NCBI GenBank assembly: GCA_022449785.1
Contig: JAKURQ010000006.1
Span: forward strand, 1-47,814
Direction of reading: 5' to 3'
DNA from: Candidatus Poseidoniia archaeon
GTDB taxonomy: Archaea > Thermoplasmatota > Poseidoniia > MGIII > CG-Epi1
Length of the DNA stretch: 47,814 bases
Within the stretch, counting starts at the first letter, position 1. Every line of letters begins with the position of its first letter. Positions 1-9,560 of this stretch are shown here, in pieces. The notes below the pieces were generated by a model, which was given only the letters and a program-made list of their open reading frames with translations, was not told the DNA's origin and did no database searches. A program made the position numbers and the translations under genes.

Positions 1-1850
1 CCTGTGAAAGCCAAATCCTTAGCTCCCAGATTAATTTCCCAGTCAATATAGATAGACTCATTAGAACTTGGCAAATAATTGACCTGTTGCCAAGATTTAC
101 CATTGACACTGTACTCTATTCTATCTACAGAACCACTTCTTGACCAGGAGTGACCTGTGATTTTATTCGTAGAACTACCTGTTTGCCATCCTGTTTGGGT
201 GTCGATTATGTAAGTCTGTAAATCAACATTAATGTTCTCAGTATCTGTATTCAGTAAAGATGAGGTAACTGCTGCATGGGCATCTACCATACCCCATCCA
301 AAATGACGATTCCAATACGGATCTAACTCTGGTGCTGTTGCCCATGGTCCTTCTTCAACCCCTTCACCATCTGCTGACGATAAAGTGTCTTTTCTCTCAG
401 AAGTTAATTTCAAGATTTCTCGGAGCGCTAAAGGATCTAGATCTGGATTAGCTTCAATCATCAATGCAAGAATACCTGAAACTGCAGGAGTTGCATATGA
501 AGTGCCACTACCTCTTCCACTATATCCATTATTTGATGCGTCTTGTCCTGGAATTCTGTTATAGCAACCTCCGCCACTTGCATGACAGGCCTCGGCCTGA
601 ACTATATTTGTTCCTGGAGCTGAAACATCAGGTTTCATCTCATCGTAAGGATTACCGTCATTATTGTCTCTGCGTGGTCCTCTACTAGAATAAGAAGCTA
701 TACCATCATCTTCTCTGTCTATAGTATTTTTATCATCTAGAGCACCTACTGTTATAGATAGACTAGAAGCACCCATACCTGAAAGACCGTCATTGTCTGA
801 ACCTGAATTACCTGCAGCAACTGAAACTACAACACCTGCTAGAGTTGCCTCATCTAAAACTTGTGAAAACATATCAGAACCATCAGAACCACCAGTTTCA
901 TGTGAAGTTATTCCCCAAGACAAGGAAATTATATCTATTCCGTGGCTTTCATTGTCTGCACCAGCCCATGCTGTATCTTTGTTATCAATGACCCAATTAA
1001 GTCCGTCCATAGCTGATTCATAAAATTCTTGTTCAATAACGTAATTTTCAAAAGGACCTGCCCCAAAAGCAGTGCCTATTCTTACATCTACTAAATTAGC
1101 ATCAGGAGCAGCTCCTGTAAAATTAGATGACTCTCCACTAGGTAGAATCCCATTACTAGTTGCCATACCTGCACATGCAGTACCATGTTGATTTTGATCA
1201 TCTGGATCAAAGGATCCATCATCTTCTTGAAAAGAAGCAAGACACAAGGGGTCATCTGAACAAACTGCATCATATCCAGCAACCGCTTTTCCTGCTAAAC
1301 CAGGATGCTCATCATCTATACCTGTGTCAACAATTGCAACATTAACACCACTGCCAGTATATCCTAAATCCCAAGCACCTTCAGGATATATTGAAGAATT
1401 ACTAGCTTTTATTGCAGGAGTTTGAACATCTCCATAAAATACTACTTTACCATAGGGTTCAATCATCAAAACCCCTGGAAAATTACTTATTGTCTCAAAT
1501 AAACTTGAATTTACTGTACCCAACAATAGACCATTAACTGTGGTAACGTGGTATTTGACCTCTATACCTATATCATTTAATAATTGAAAATCGTCGTTTG
1601 TTAATTGGTGATCATACATAACACCAATCTTGTATTCATCTTCTATTTGCTCTAACCAGTCAACAATACCATTCCTATTCAAATCTCTAGAAGTTGTTTC
1701 CCACCAAGGTAATTCCTCCCAATTATTTTCCTTTACGACAGGTATTTCTGAAATTTCGGAAGCTAATGAATCAGGTGCACTTAGACCTGAAACTGGAAGT
1801 GCCGAGAAAATCAAAATTGCAACTATAGCTAGCGCACGTAATCTTTCCAC
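1..1850 (-). CDS. Secreted subtilisin-like serine peptidase (S8), C-terminus cut by window edge
   Basis: This open frame is not in the ORF track because it runs off the left edge. A GTG start at 1850 gives a signal peptide (MERLRALAIVAILIFSALP...). It is followed by a prodomain-like segment (about residues 60-130) and an S8 catalytic domain. The triad is visible: Asp in VAIVDTGIDD (about residue 174), His in QHGTACAG (about 220) and Ser in GTSYATPAVSG (about 449). The oxyanion-hole Asn lies in AAGNSG. After the catalytic domain comes an Ig/FN3-like region (SWSRSGSVDRIEYSVNGKSW) that continues past position 1, so more beta domains or a membrane anchor are expected outside. The likely role is extracellular protein degradation for nutrition. 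The family is certain; the start codon is less so because no strong RBS is seen. Confidence 0.93.
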   Translation of the reverse strand, partial: MERLRALAIVAILIFSALPVSGLSAPDSLASEISEIPVVKENNWEELPWWETTSRDLNRNGIVDWLEQIEDEYKIGVMYDHQLTNDDFQLLNDIGIEVKYHVTTVNGLLLGTVNSSLFETISNFPGVLMIEPYGKVVFYGDVQTPAIKASNSSIYPEGAWDLGYTGSGVNVAIVDTGIDDEHPGLAGKAVAGYDAVCSDDPLCLASFQEDDGSFDPDDQNQHGTACAGMATSNGILPSGESSNFTGAAPDANLVDVRIGTAFGAGPFENYVIEQEFYESAMDGLNWVIDNKDTAWAGADNESHGIDIISLSWGITSHETGGSDGSDMFSQVLDEATLAGVVVSVAAGNSGSDNDGLSGMGASSLSITVGALDDKNTIDREDDGIASYSSRGPRRDNNDGNPYDEMKPDVSAPGTNIVQAEACHASGGGCYNRIPGQDASNNGYSGRGSGTSYATPAVSGILALMIEANPDLDPLALREILKLTSERKDTLSSADGEGVEEGPWATAPELDPYWNRHFGWGMVDAHAAVTSSLLNTDTENINVDLQTYIIDTQTGWQTGSSTNKITGHSWSRSGSVDRIEYSVNGKSWQQVNYLPSSNESIYIDWEINLGAKDLAFT

Positions 1851-1887
1851 TAATTGCTATGTAATGGTTATCATAAAAGTTTTGAGG

Positions 1888-4800
1888 TCAGCTTTTAGAG
1901 CCAAAACCCCCTCCACCAGGGGTTTTGATAACAATGGTTTCACCTGATTGCACTACTTTTTCGAATTTGCCGCCTAAATCTATCTCTTCTCCTGAATTTT
2001 TTCGCAAGTGATTTGAACCGCACGAACCTTCATCACCTCCTGACATGCCGTATGGAGGGAAAGTTCGTCTTTCAGAAAGGATAGAAACCCTTCTAGGCTC
2101 TAAAAATTTAATTTCACGGATAACACCATCTCCTCCTCGGAAGAGACCATCACCGCCTGAACCTTGCCTAATTGCAAATTTTTCGAGTCTAATTTCTTCA
2201 AATCTATGCTCAAGAATCTCTGGATCTGTTGAGCGAGTATTAGTCATGTGGACTTGAACTGCTGATGCTCCATTATTTTGACTAGTAGCTCCTGAACCTC
2301 CTGCTATAGTCTCATAGTATTGTTTTCCAGAACCATCATCAGAGCCAAAAACAAAATTGTTCATGGTTCCCTGTGATGCACCTGCAATCCCTAAGGCTCC
2401 TAACAACACATCTGTTATCCTTTGTGAGGTCTCAACATTGCCTCCAACTACTGCAGCTTCATCTGTTGGATTCAATATTGATTCTTCAGGAATTATTATC
2501 TTTATTTGGTCCAAACATCCTGAATTTAGGGGTATAGTTTTGTTAATTAATAATCTAAAAACATACAAGACTGCAGCCTTTGTTACAGCAATGGGAGCAT
2601 TGAGATTATTTTGTGTTTGAGGGCTAGTTCCACTAAAATCAACAATTGCATAAAAAGGAGGATCCTGTGTTTCATCTTTCATAATATTTATCTTCACTGA
2701 TATACGAGAACCATCATCAAGAAAATCTTCGAAACTATTTTCTTTAGCCTCTTTACCATCAAGATATTTTTCTAAAGCATCACTCATCGCTTCTGCTGAA
2801 TTCTTTCGAATATGGTGCATATATGACTTCACAGTTTGTAAACCGTATTTAGAAATCAAGTTATCAAGTTCTTTTATTCCTCGCATCACAGCTGCAATTT
2901 GAGCATTAATATCGTGCTTTCTTTCATCTATATTCCGAGCAGGATAATCTGAATCTTTTAGTAAATTTACAAATTCCTTTTCCCTTAATTTTCCATTTTC
3001 CAATAATAGAAAATTATCAATAATTATCCCTTCCTCGTAAATTGTTTTGGAGAATGGAGGTATTGAACCAGGAGTTATACCTCCAATATCTGCATGATGA
3101 CCTCTGCTTGCAACATAAAATATAGGTGAGGTTTCAGTTGAGAAAACAGGAGATATCACTGTCAAATCAGGCAAATGAGAACCTCCTCTATGAGGATTAT
3201 TAATAAGGTAGCAATCTCCCTTCTTCATTTGATTCTTGTTAGAACTAATTATCGACTTTACAGACTCACTCATTGCCCCTAAATGTACTGGAACATGGGG
3301 GGCGTTTGCAACTAGATTGCCCTCACTATCAAATAGGGCACAAGAAAAATCTAATCTTTCTTTTATATTAACAGAATGAGACGTGTTTTGTAATGTAAAA
3401 CCCATTTCTTCTGCAATACCCATAAAGAGATTATTGAAAATCTCAAGAGAAATAGGATCTCTTTCTGATGACGTTTCTAACTTTTCTTTTGTCAATTGAT
3501 TTATTACCAAATGACTTTGCTTATTTACACTTATTTTGAAACCAGGTTCAACAACTGTGTTTGAATTGCGATCTGTCACTATGACTGGACCAACTAACTC
3601 AGTTCCTATCGGGAGATTCTCACGTTCATAAATCTCTGTTCTAACAAATTCATTCTCAAAAAAGACTTCGTATTGTGAAATGGGTTTTACTTTTTTAGTA
3701 TCTATGACATTATAGTCCGTTAATCTTGCAGTTTGGCCTCTAACTTCAACTCTTAAATTAGCAACTTCTAATTCTTTAGACGGGAAAAAACCAAATAAAT
3801 TCTTATGCCTATTTCTAAATTGTTTAATGACTGTTTTATAGTCTGCAAAGGGTATTGTCAAAAACTTATCAGTCCCTTTAACTCTCAAATCAAAAAAATG
3901 TTGACTAACAACATCTTCTATTCCTAGTTTGGTTATTTCATTAATTAATGGTTTTTCGAGATTTTTGAATTCAGACGATGATTGGGAATTAAAATCAGCC
4001 GTATATTCAGTTACTACTGATTTAACCTCATATCTAAACTGATCTGCATTTGCAATACCATAAGCTGAAAGAAGACTAGAAAGTGGATGGATTATTATTT
4101 CACTAATATCTAATGCTTGGCCAATACCACAACAATGTTGTGGAGCTGCACCTCCAAAACATACTAATGAATGATCACGTATATCGTAACCTCTTGATAC
4201 TGAAACTTTTTTGATAGCGCTTGCCATTTTTTCATTAGCTATTTTAACAAAACCCATTGCTAATTCCTCTATAGTAAAATTAGAATTAGTTTTGCTATTG
4301 ACTTCCAGTCTTAAGTCCTCAAAAGCTGCACGTGTCTTTTCAATATCTAATTTTGAATTTCTGTTAATGCCAAATGCTTTAGGGAAAAAATCTGGGCTAA
4401 TTCTTCCTAAAATTAGATTGGCATCTGTTATAGTCAAAAGACCATTGAGACCGTAACAAACAGGTCCTGGAATTGCTCCTGCTGATTCAGGGCCGACTTG
4501 TAATCTTTGACCATCAAACCACAACAGGGAACCTCCACCTGCTGCAACCGTTTCTATGTCAAGACTTGACGTCTGAAATTTTATTCCCCCGGCTTCTATT
4601 TCTGATGATTTAGTATAAGAACCATCATACCTAGAAACATCTGTAGAAGTGCCTCCCATGTCGAAACCAATAACGGATAGAGAATTGTTTGCTTCACCAA
4701 CAATTGCACTTCCGATAACTCCGCCTGCTGGGCCAGACAAAACTGAGTCTTTACCTGTTAATGATTCTGAGTCAATTAGCCCTCCAGAACTTTGCATAAA

Positions 4801-5502
4801 ATCAATAGGTATATTACCCAAATCCTCTTTTAATGATAAAATATAATCACTGAGAACAGGATAAAGATAAGAATCTACAACTGTAGTTTGTCCTCTATTC
4901 ACTACATTGATTAATGGCATGACTTCACTTGAAAGTGAGATGTTTGTAAATCCAATTTGTGTAGCAATATCGAAACAAATCTCCTCATGAATGGAATTCT
5001 TCCAAGAATGCAACAAAACAATAGCTATTGATCTATAACCACTATTGTACAAATTAAGAAGATTCTTTTCCAATTTTGTTTTGTCTAATTTAGTTATTAT
5101 ATTTCCACCAGAATCTAATCTTTCATTAACTTCAGTAACTGAAGCATACAATTGTTTAGGTTTGACAATAGAAAGATCAAATAATGAGGGCCTAGCTTGA
5201 TTACCTATTTCTAGAAGATCCTTAAAACCTGAAGTTATTAGCAATGCAGTAGTGGATCCTTTTCTTTCAAGCAAGGCGTTTGTTGCAATAGTTGTACCTA
5301 TTCGTATTCTTTGTATTTTATCATGAGGAATAACTTCATCCTCTTCTAAATTCAAGATTTGTCTTATTCCTTCAACTATCGAATCTTTATACGATAAAGA
5401 CTCAGAAAGAAGCTTGCTTGTATGAAGTTTTTTTTGGGGATCAATACCAATAATATCGGTGAAAGTACCACCTTTATCTATTGCAAAAACCCACTTGCTC
5501 AT
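1888..5502 (-). CDS. Fused HyuA-HyuB, ATP-dependent 5-oxoprolinase / hydantoinase family
   Basis: The 1204-residue protein joins both hydantoinase subunits in one chain. The HyuA half has the N-terminal phosphate motif IDKGGTFTDII (8-18) and a second FDMGGTSTDVSR (about 280) followed by AAGGGS. The HyuB half starts near residue 681 (DPISLEIFNNLFMGIAEEMG) and ends with the glycine-rich PGGGGFG tail. Single-chain architecture and length match OPLAH-type 5-oxoprolinase, which hydrolyses 5-oxoproline with ATP to glutamate. Separate subunits are more usual in archaeal hydantoinase or acetone-carboxylase-like systems. The start overlaps the stop of the upstream 91-residue gene by 4 nt (ATGA), so it is co-transcribed with that gene and the acyl-CoA ligase. 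The exact substrate (5-oxoproline versus a hydantoin) cannot be fixed from sequence alone. Confidence 0.88.
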   Translation of the reverse strand: MSKWVFAIDKGGTFTDIIGIDPQKKLHTSKLLSESLSYKDSIVEGIRQILNLEEDEVIPHDKIQRIRIGTTIATNALLERKGSTTALLITSGFKDLLEIGNQARPSLFDLSIVKPKQLYASVTEVNERLDSGGNIITKLDKTKLEKNLLNLYNSGYRSIAIVLLHSWKNSIHEEICFDIATQIGFTNISLSSEVMPLINVVNRGQTTVVDSYLYPVLSDYILSLKEDLGNIPIDFMQSSGGLIDSESLTGKDSVLSGPAGGVIGSAIVGEANNSLSVIGFDMGGTSTDVSRYDGSYTKSSEIEAGGIKFQTSSLDIETVAAGGGSLLWFDGQRLQVGPESAGAIPGPVCYGLNGLLTITDANLILGRISPDFFPKAFGINRNSKLDIEKTRAAFEDLRLEVNSKTNSNFTIEELAMGFVKIANEKMASAIKKVSVSRGYDIRDHSLVCFGGAAPQHCCGIGQALDISEIIIHPLSSLLSAYGIANADQFRYEVKSVVTEYTADFNSQSSSEFKNLEKPLINEITKLGIEDVVSQHFFDLRVKGTDKFLTIPFADYKTVIKQFRNRHKNLFGFFPSKELEVANLRVEVRGQTARLTDYNVIDTKKVKPISQYEVFFENEFVRTEIYERENLPIGTELVGPVIVTDRNSNTVVEPGFKISVNKQSHLVINQLTKEKLETSSERDPISLEIFNNLFMGIAEEMGFTLQNTSHSVNIKERLDFSCALFDSEGNLVANAPHVPVHLGAMSESVKSIISSNKNQMKKGDCYLINNPHRGGSHLPDLTVISPVFSTETSPIFYVASRGHHADIGGITPGSIPPFSKTIYEEGIIIDNFLLLENGKLREKEFVNLLKDSDYPARNIDERKHDINAQIAAVMRGIKELDNLISKYGLQTVKSYMHHIRKNSAEAMSDALEKYLDGKEAKENSFEDFLDDGSRISVKINIMKDETQDPPFYAIVDFSGTSPQTQNNLNAPIAVTKAAVLYVFRLLINKTIPLNSGCLDQIKIIIPEESILNPTDEAAVVGGNVETSQRITDVLLGALGIAGASQGTMNNFVFGSDDGSGKQYYETIAGGSGATSQNNGASAVQVHMTNTRSTDPEILEHRFEEIRLEKFAIRQGSGGDGLFRGGDGVIREIKFLEPRRVSILSERRTFPPYGMSGGDEGSCGSNHLRKNSGEEIDLGGKFEKVVQSGETIVIKTPGGGGFGSKS

Positions 5503-5774
5503 ACTTTTTTAGAGCAATAAGGACACATAGACCATTTTTTATCTACTGCTTTACCACAATGAGAACATACTTTCATTTCTCTTTCTTTCTCATCTGGGGC
5601 TTCAGACCACAAATCCATAGATGGTGGCGGTGGTAATGGCTCTGGCCAAACAACAGCTATACCTAAACTTGCTAATAAACAAATGGCCAACAATAATTGA
5701 ACTAATAATTCATCGGTAAGAAGAAAATTAATTGCTGAAATAATACTAATGCCTAGAAATGAATATCTTAACAT
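5499..5774 (-). CDS. Small membrane protein with C-terminal zinc ribbon
   Basis: This 91-residue protein has two hydrophobic segments (about 5-22 and 25-43), a Pro-rich linker (PEPLPPPPS) and a C-terminal zinc ribbon with CSHCGK and CPYC pairs. No enzymatic function can be assigned. It sits 4 nt after the acyl-CoA ligase stop and overlaps the 5-oxoprolinase start by 4 nt, so it is the middle gene of a three-gene operon. The ribbon probably faces the cytoplasm. It could be an adaptor or a stability/assembly factor; that is inference only. Confidence 0.75.
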   Translation of the reverse strand: MLRYSFLGISIISAINFLLTDELLVQLLLAICLLASLGIAVVWPEPLPPPPSMDLWSEAPDEKEREMKVCSHCGKAVDKKWSMCPYCSKKV

Positions 5775-5778
5775 TCAA

Positions 5779-7569
5779 TTAATCAGTATACATTGCTTCT
5801 ATTTCTTTCGCCCAATTCTCATTAATCTGTTTTCTACGAATCTTGAGAGTTGGTGTTAATTCTCCCTCATCTACGTTTAAATCTCTTGGAAGAATTGTGA
5901 ACTTCTTAACTTGTTCAGGATTGTTAAATTTCTTATTCAATTCTTGAACCTGAGCATCTATTTCTGCTCGGATTTCTGGACTTTCAGTATAATCTGATAA
6001 CTTAGCTCCAAGTGATTCTAACTTGGCAATTTGCTCATTAGGATCCTTAGGTACTTCAGTTGCACCGTCTAAACCATGTTTATCTCTTAGAATAGCTCCC
6101 ACATCAAGTGTGAAAAGTGCACTACAGTATTTTCGATTATCACCAACTAACATACATTGTGATACTAATGATATTGACTTCATTGTCTCCTCAATAACTA
6201 GTGGGGCAATATTCTTACCTGCAGAATTAACATAAATCTCTTTTATTCTTCCTGTAACATAAACAAATCCTTCTGAATCTTTTTTACCTAAATCTCCAGA
6301 TTTTAACCAATCTCCAGTCATTGTTTCTGATGTTGCTTTTGGATTCTTGTAATACCCTTTCATTACATGACGGCCACGAAATTGAATTTCTCCATTACCT
6401 TGTTCATCCGGATTATGTATTCGTATTTCACCTGCAAAAGTTGTCCCAACAGAACCAATTTTGTTTGCACCTTTGTGCCCTATCGTAGCTCCAGCTGAAG
6501 TTTCGGTCATACCATATCCTTCAAACAAAGGTACTCCGAGTTTATGGAATAATTCTAAAATTTCTGGATTGATAGGAGCTGCACCTGTGATTGCATAGAC
6601 ACAGTTTGACATACCTATCTTTGCCTTTGCCTTTTTCTTAATAATTCCTCCCAGAATAGGAATTCCTAGAAGCTTAACTTTGCCTCCTAGACCTGCAACT
6701 AAATTCGAATAAACCTTTTCGTAAATTCTTGGAACGCCTATGAACAAATGAGGTTGTACTTCCTTACAATAGTCAATAGCATGTAAAGGATTGTCAACTA
6801 CATGCATATGCAATCCTTCACGTATCCATGCATGATTGTCAACTAATTGCCCGAATACATGAGCGCATGGTAACCAAGAAACATACTTGTCACCTTGATT
6901 ATAGCTCTGTATTTCAAGAACTTTTGATATCTCATACTCAAAATTATCATACGTTAATTCAACACCCTTAGGGTTTCCTGTAGTTCCTGAAGTATAAATC
7001 AAAGTAGCTGTGTCTTCTGGCTTTATTGATTTAATAGATTTATGGATCTTAGACTCCTTTGTATCTTTTCCTTTTGATATAAAATCAGACCAGGATATTG
7101 CCTTATCATGTTTGGGCATATCTACTCCATCCATGACAACTACATGCTCGACTTTGTCAAGTGAATCAAGGATCTTATGCAATCTGTGCGAACACATTTT
7201 CTCAGTATCACCACCATCCATTGGATTATGACCTACAAACACAAACTTGGAATCTGAATTACCAACAACCCATTCGACCTCTTCAGGTGAACATGTATGG
7301 TATACTCCTACCCCTGCACCATTACAAAAATTAGCTGCTGCATATGCAATGTACCATTCTTTTCTGTTGTAAGAATAAATGCTTAATTTATCATTCTTTT
7401 GAAAACCAAGTGCCATAAGAGACTTGGATACAGCCATAGTATCATCATAAAATTCAGACCAGGTTGTTGTATTCCAATTTCCTGAAGTGTCTTTAGAAGA
7501 TAGTGCAGATTTATCTGCATATTTCTTTGCATTCTCAATCAAATATTCGGAGGTAGTTGGAGCTGACAT
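5779..7569 (-). CDS. Long-chain fatty acyl-CoA synthetase (AMP-forming)
   Basis: The 596-residue ANL-superfamily enzyme activates fatty acids to acyl-CoA through an acyl-adenylate. Visible motifs are the P-loop YTSGTTGNPKGVELTYDN (about 191-208), GYGMTETSA (about 351), SGDLG (about 424), and the hinge/A8 segment GRIKEIYVNSAGKNIAP (about 440-456) with the downstream catalytic lysine region. Length and the long C-terminal lid resemble FadD15/ACSBG-like long-chain ligases. The start is supported by a TATA-like box (CTTAATATAAT) centred about 26 nt upstream of the ATG, implying a leaderless transcript. It is the first gene of the operon with the zinc-ribbon protein and 5-oxoprolinase. Chain-length preference is not readable. 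Confidence 0.93.
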   Translation of the reverse strand: MSAPTTSEYLIENAKKYADKSALSSKDTSGNWNTTTWSEFYDDTMAVSKSLMALGFQKNDKLSIYSYNRKEWYIAYAAANFCNGAGVGVYHTCSPEEVEWVVGNSDSKFVFVGHNPMDGGDTEKMCSHRLHKILDSLDKVEHVVVMDGVDMPKHDKAISWSDFISKGKDTKESKIHKSIKSIKPEDTATLIYTSGTTGNPKGVELTYDNFEYEISKVLEIQSYNQGDKYVSWLPCAHVFGQLVDNHAWIREGLHMHVVDNPLHAIDYCKEVQPHLFIGVPRIYEKVYSNLVAGLGGKVKLLGIPILGGIIKKKAKAKIGMSNCVYAITGAAPINPEILELFHKLGVPLFEGYGMTETSAGATIGHKGANKIGSVGTTFAGEIRIHNPDEQGNGEIQFRGRHVMKGYYKNPKATSETMTGDWLKSGDLGKKDSEGFVYVTGRIKEIYVNSAGKNIAPLVIEETMKSISLVSQCMLVGDNRKYCSALFTLDVGAILRDKHGLDGATEVPKDPNEQIAKLESLGAKLSDYTESPEIRAEIDAQVQELNKKFNNPEQVKKFTILPRDLNVDEGELTPTLKIRRKQINENWAKEIEAMYTD

Positions 7570-7587
7570 GAACTTACTGATATGCCC

Positions 7588-7601
7588 AGATTATATTAAG
7601 T
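7588..7601 (-). promoter_or_regulatory. TATA box for the acyl-CoA ligase operon
   Basis: On the minus strand CTTAATATAAT is centred near 7595, about 26 nt before the ATG at 7569. That is the archaeal TATA-to-TSS distance, so transcription should start at or next to the ATG (leaderless). Confidence 0.55.
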
Positions 7602-7606
7602 TTAAG

Positions 7607-8839
7607 TTATAGTTTCAATAGTTTTGATTTAGCAATAACAAATTCTTCTTCGCTTAGGATCCCGCTCTCTCTCATTTCAGCTAACTGAACTAATTTTGAC
7701 ATGAGTTCATCCTCTCCTGAGTCTGCTCCAGAAGTCATTGAGGACTGCTTTTCCATTTCATTTCTTTCAATCCTTCTTTCATTAGGTGTCATTTCACTTT
7801 CGATAATACGTGCTTCACGTGCAGAACGGCGAGCTTGTTGTACAGTAACTAGAAAATCAAGATGGTTACCTGATTTGAAATTAGATTCAGCAGACTTAAA
7901 GTATTTTTTGGCAGTTGTTGTATCTAAATTCTCGTTAAAAGCCTTCTCTATTCTTTTACGAGTATGCAATAATAAACGTTTCAGATAAGGCTCTAAACTG
8001 TACTTGTAAACGCCACCTCTTCCTCCCAAAAATACTGAGCCACCTCCACTAGCCATAACTCCTTTGGGAGATGGTCTCGGTTTAAATCCCCAAACTTTAC
8101 GACCCTCTTTCGTGAAAAGGGTTATCTTTGCTGAGGATTCTCCTATTGTTACAAAATCTGCAGTTTGTGTCATGTCAATCCAAACCGGTTGCTGATCGAA
8201 GGTTTTTTCCCATAAAATTCGTGAGCTTTTAACACCAAAGTAAAAAGTCCGGTCTGCCGTCAAATATCCAAGATAGTCTCCATTAGAACTTATACAAGTT
8301 TGTAAAACTTCTGCAGACGTTTCCTTAGCCCAAAGAATTTCTCCATTCCTATCATATAAATAAATGTGTGAATAATCAGTTCCAGCCAAAATAAATTGGC
8401 CATCTGATGACACATTAACTGTATTCACGGGAAAATCCGAATTACTGAGATGTGTTTCCCATTTAACTTTGCCCTTCCCATCGTAAACAATTAGGCGCCC
8501 TAGAGAAGTTCCAACAGCAATTAAATCTCCATTAGATGAGATACTGGTTGAAACTGCTGAACTTTGTAATTCTCTATGCCAAATAGCTTCCCCGGTGCGC
8601 TTTACAAGATAAATGACTTTCTGTGCACTGGCTATAGACATCTTGCCAGTTCTTGTTGAAACGGAAATGTCCTTTATTCTACGTATCTTATTATTATTCC
8701 AAACTGGGCGTCCATTTTGATTAAGTAAAGTCAATCCTGATTTGTTTCCTACTCCTGCAAATTTACCATCTAAACTTATAGACAATGCTGTAGGAGAGGC
8801 TCCGCCCTGAAATGTCCATAATGGTGCACTTTCACGCAT
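7607..8839 (-). CDS. Cytoplasmic PQQ/WD40-like beta-propeller protein with C-terminal SHOCT domain
   Basis: The 410-residue protein has no signal peptide. Residues about 5-285 form repeated blades of the pattern SxDGxxxAVGTxxGxxxxYDxxGxxxW, for example ISSNGDLIAVGTSLGRLIVY, typical of PQQ-like/quinoprotein propellers. A helical Lys/Arg/Glu-rich region follows (about 290-370). The last about 35 residues (LAEMRESGILSEEEFVIAKSKL) match the SHOCT short C-terminal domain, normally found at the ends of oligomeric or membrane-associated proteins. No cofactor-binding dehydrogenase residues are evident, so a scaffold or sensor role is more likely than catalysis. It is monocistronic between the ligase operon and pdaD. 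Confidence 0.8.
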   Translation of the reverse strand: MRESAPLWTFQGGASPTALSISLDGKFAGVGNKSGLTLLNQNGRPVWNNNKIRRIKDISVSTRTGKMSIASAQKVIYLVKRTGEAIWHRELQSSAVSTSISSNGDLIAVGTSLGRLIVYDGKGKVKWETHLSNSDFPVNTVNVSSDGQFILAGTDYSHIYLYDRNGEILWAKETSAEVLQTCISSNGDYLGYLTADRTFYFGVKSSRILWEKTFDQQPVWIDMTQTADFVTIGESSAKITLFTKEGRKVWGFKPRPSPKGVMASGGGSVFLGGRGGVYKYSLEPYLKRLLLHTRKRIEKAFNENLDTTTAKKYFKSAESNFKSGNHLDFLVTVQQARRSAREARIIESEMTPNERRIERNEMEKQSSMTSGADSGEDELMSKLVQLAEMRESGILSEEEFVIAKSKLLKL

Positions 8840-8892
8840 CTTGCAAAAAATAGCAAGTTATTGTAGCATTTAAGCAATTTGGTCATTTTAAT

Positions 8893-9459
8893 TCATAGAA
8901 CTAAAACTGCTGCTGCAACCGTAGTGGTCCAACGTCCTTCTACATCTACTAGTCCAGTTTGAACTACAGAACGGGTTTTTACTATTCTATTATCTATGCT
9001 CCACAATTCTCTCTTTTCATCCCAAGAGGCATCCGGATCAAACTTGATTCCATATGTAGTAGCTAGCATTTCCGCCGCTAAATCTTCAACATATTCTTCC
9101 ATTTGATTATCATCCATATCAAATCCATGATGTTCTGAAAGATAACCATAGTGCTCTTTGTCACGCGGTACTGCAACACCAACTCCTGAGCTAACAAGAG
9201 TTGAGGGTTTGTTACTCTCTGATCTAGCTAATACAATAGGTACTATCTGGCCTGGAGACAATAGTTTGACTCCAGTTTCTTTATCCACAAATTCACATTC
9301 AGGTGGAAGTATACTTGAGACTGTAATAAGATTCAATGCAGCGATACCTGCATCTCTTAAAGCTAATTCAAACGAAGCAAGCTTTTCCTTGTGTACACCA
9401 ACCCCCTTCGTCAGAAAGATTTTTCGCGGTACAAAATTTGTTGAATTCACTTTTTTCAT
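8893..9459 (-). CDS. pdaD: Pyruvoyl-dependent arginine decarboxylase
   Basis: The 188-residue proenzyme makes agmatine and CO2 from arginine, the first step of archaeal polyamine synthesis, and supplies agmatine for tRNA-Ile2 agmatidine. The self-cleavage site that generates the pyruvoyl group is visible as VSSILPPE with the Ser-Ser pair at residues 48-49. The region HYGYLSEHHGFD carries the conserved glutamate. Length agrees with the family (about 160-190 residues). The start is supported by a Shine-Dalgarno-like AGGTG 9 nt upstream (minus strand, 9469-9473). Confidence 0.93.
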   Translation of the reverse strand: MKKVNSTNFVPRKIFLTKGVGVHKEKLASFELALRDAGIAALNLITVSSILPPECEFVDKETGVKLLSPGQIVPIVLARSESNKPSTLVSSGVGVAVPRDKEHYGYLSEHHGFDMDDNQMEEYVEDLAAEMLATTYGIKFDPDASWDEKRELWSIDNRIVKTRSVVQTGLVDVEGRWTTTVAAAVLVL

Positions 9460-9515
9460 TAAAATTACACCTATTTAATATTTCCATAAAATAGAAGAAT
9501 AAGTTAATTGCCGAA

Positions 9516-9540
9516 TTATAATACACATATAATTAAATAG
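9516..9540 (+). promoter_or_regulatory. Probable TATA region for the regulator-mvaS operon
   Basis: CATATAATTAAATA is centred near 9534, about 27 nt before the GTG start at 9561. This suggests a leaderless transcript for the first gene, whereas the downstream mvaS has a Shine-Dalgarno. Confidence 0.45.
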
Positions 9541-9560
9541 ATGCGCCAAAGTCAATAATT

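Noticed and set aside
464-1345. Track ORFs (74, 76, 63 and 61 residues) in the first 1.4 kb
   Set aside because: They lie inside the subtilase frame that runs off the window edge; none shows a domain or start signal.
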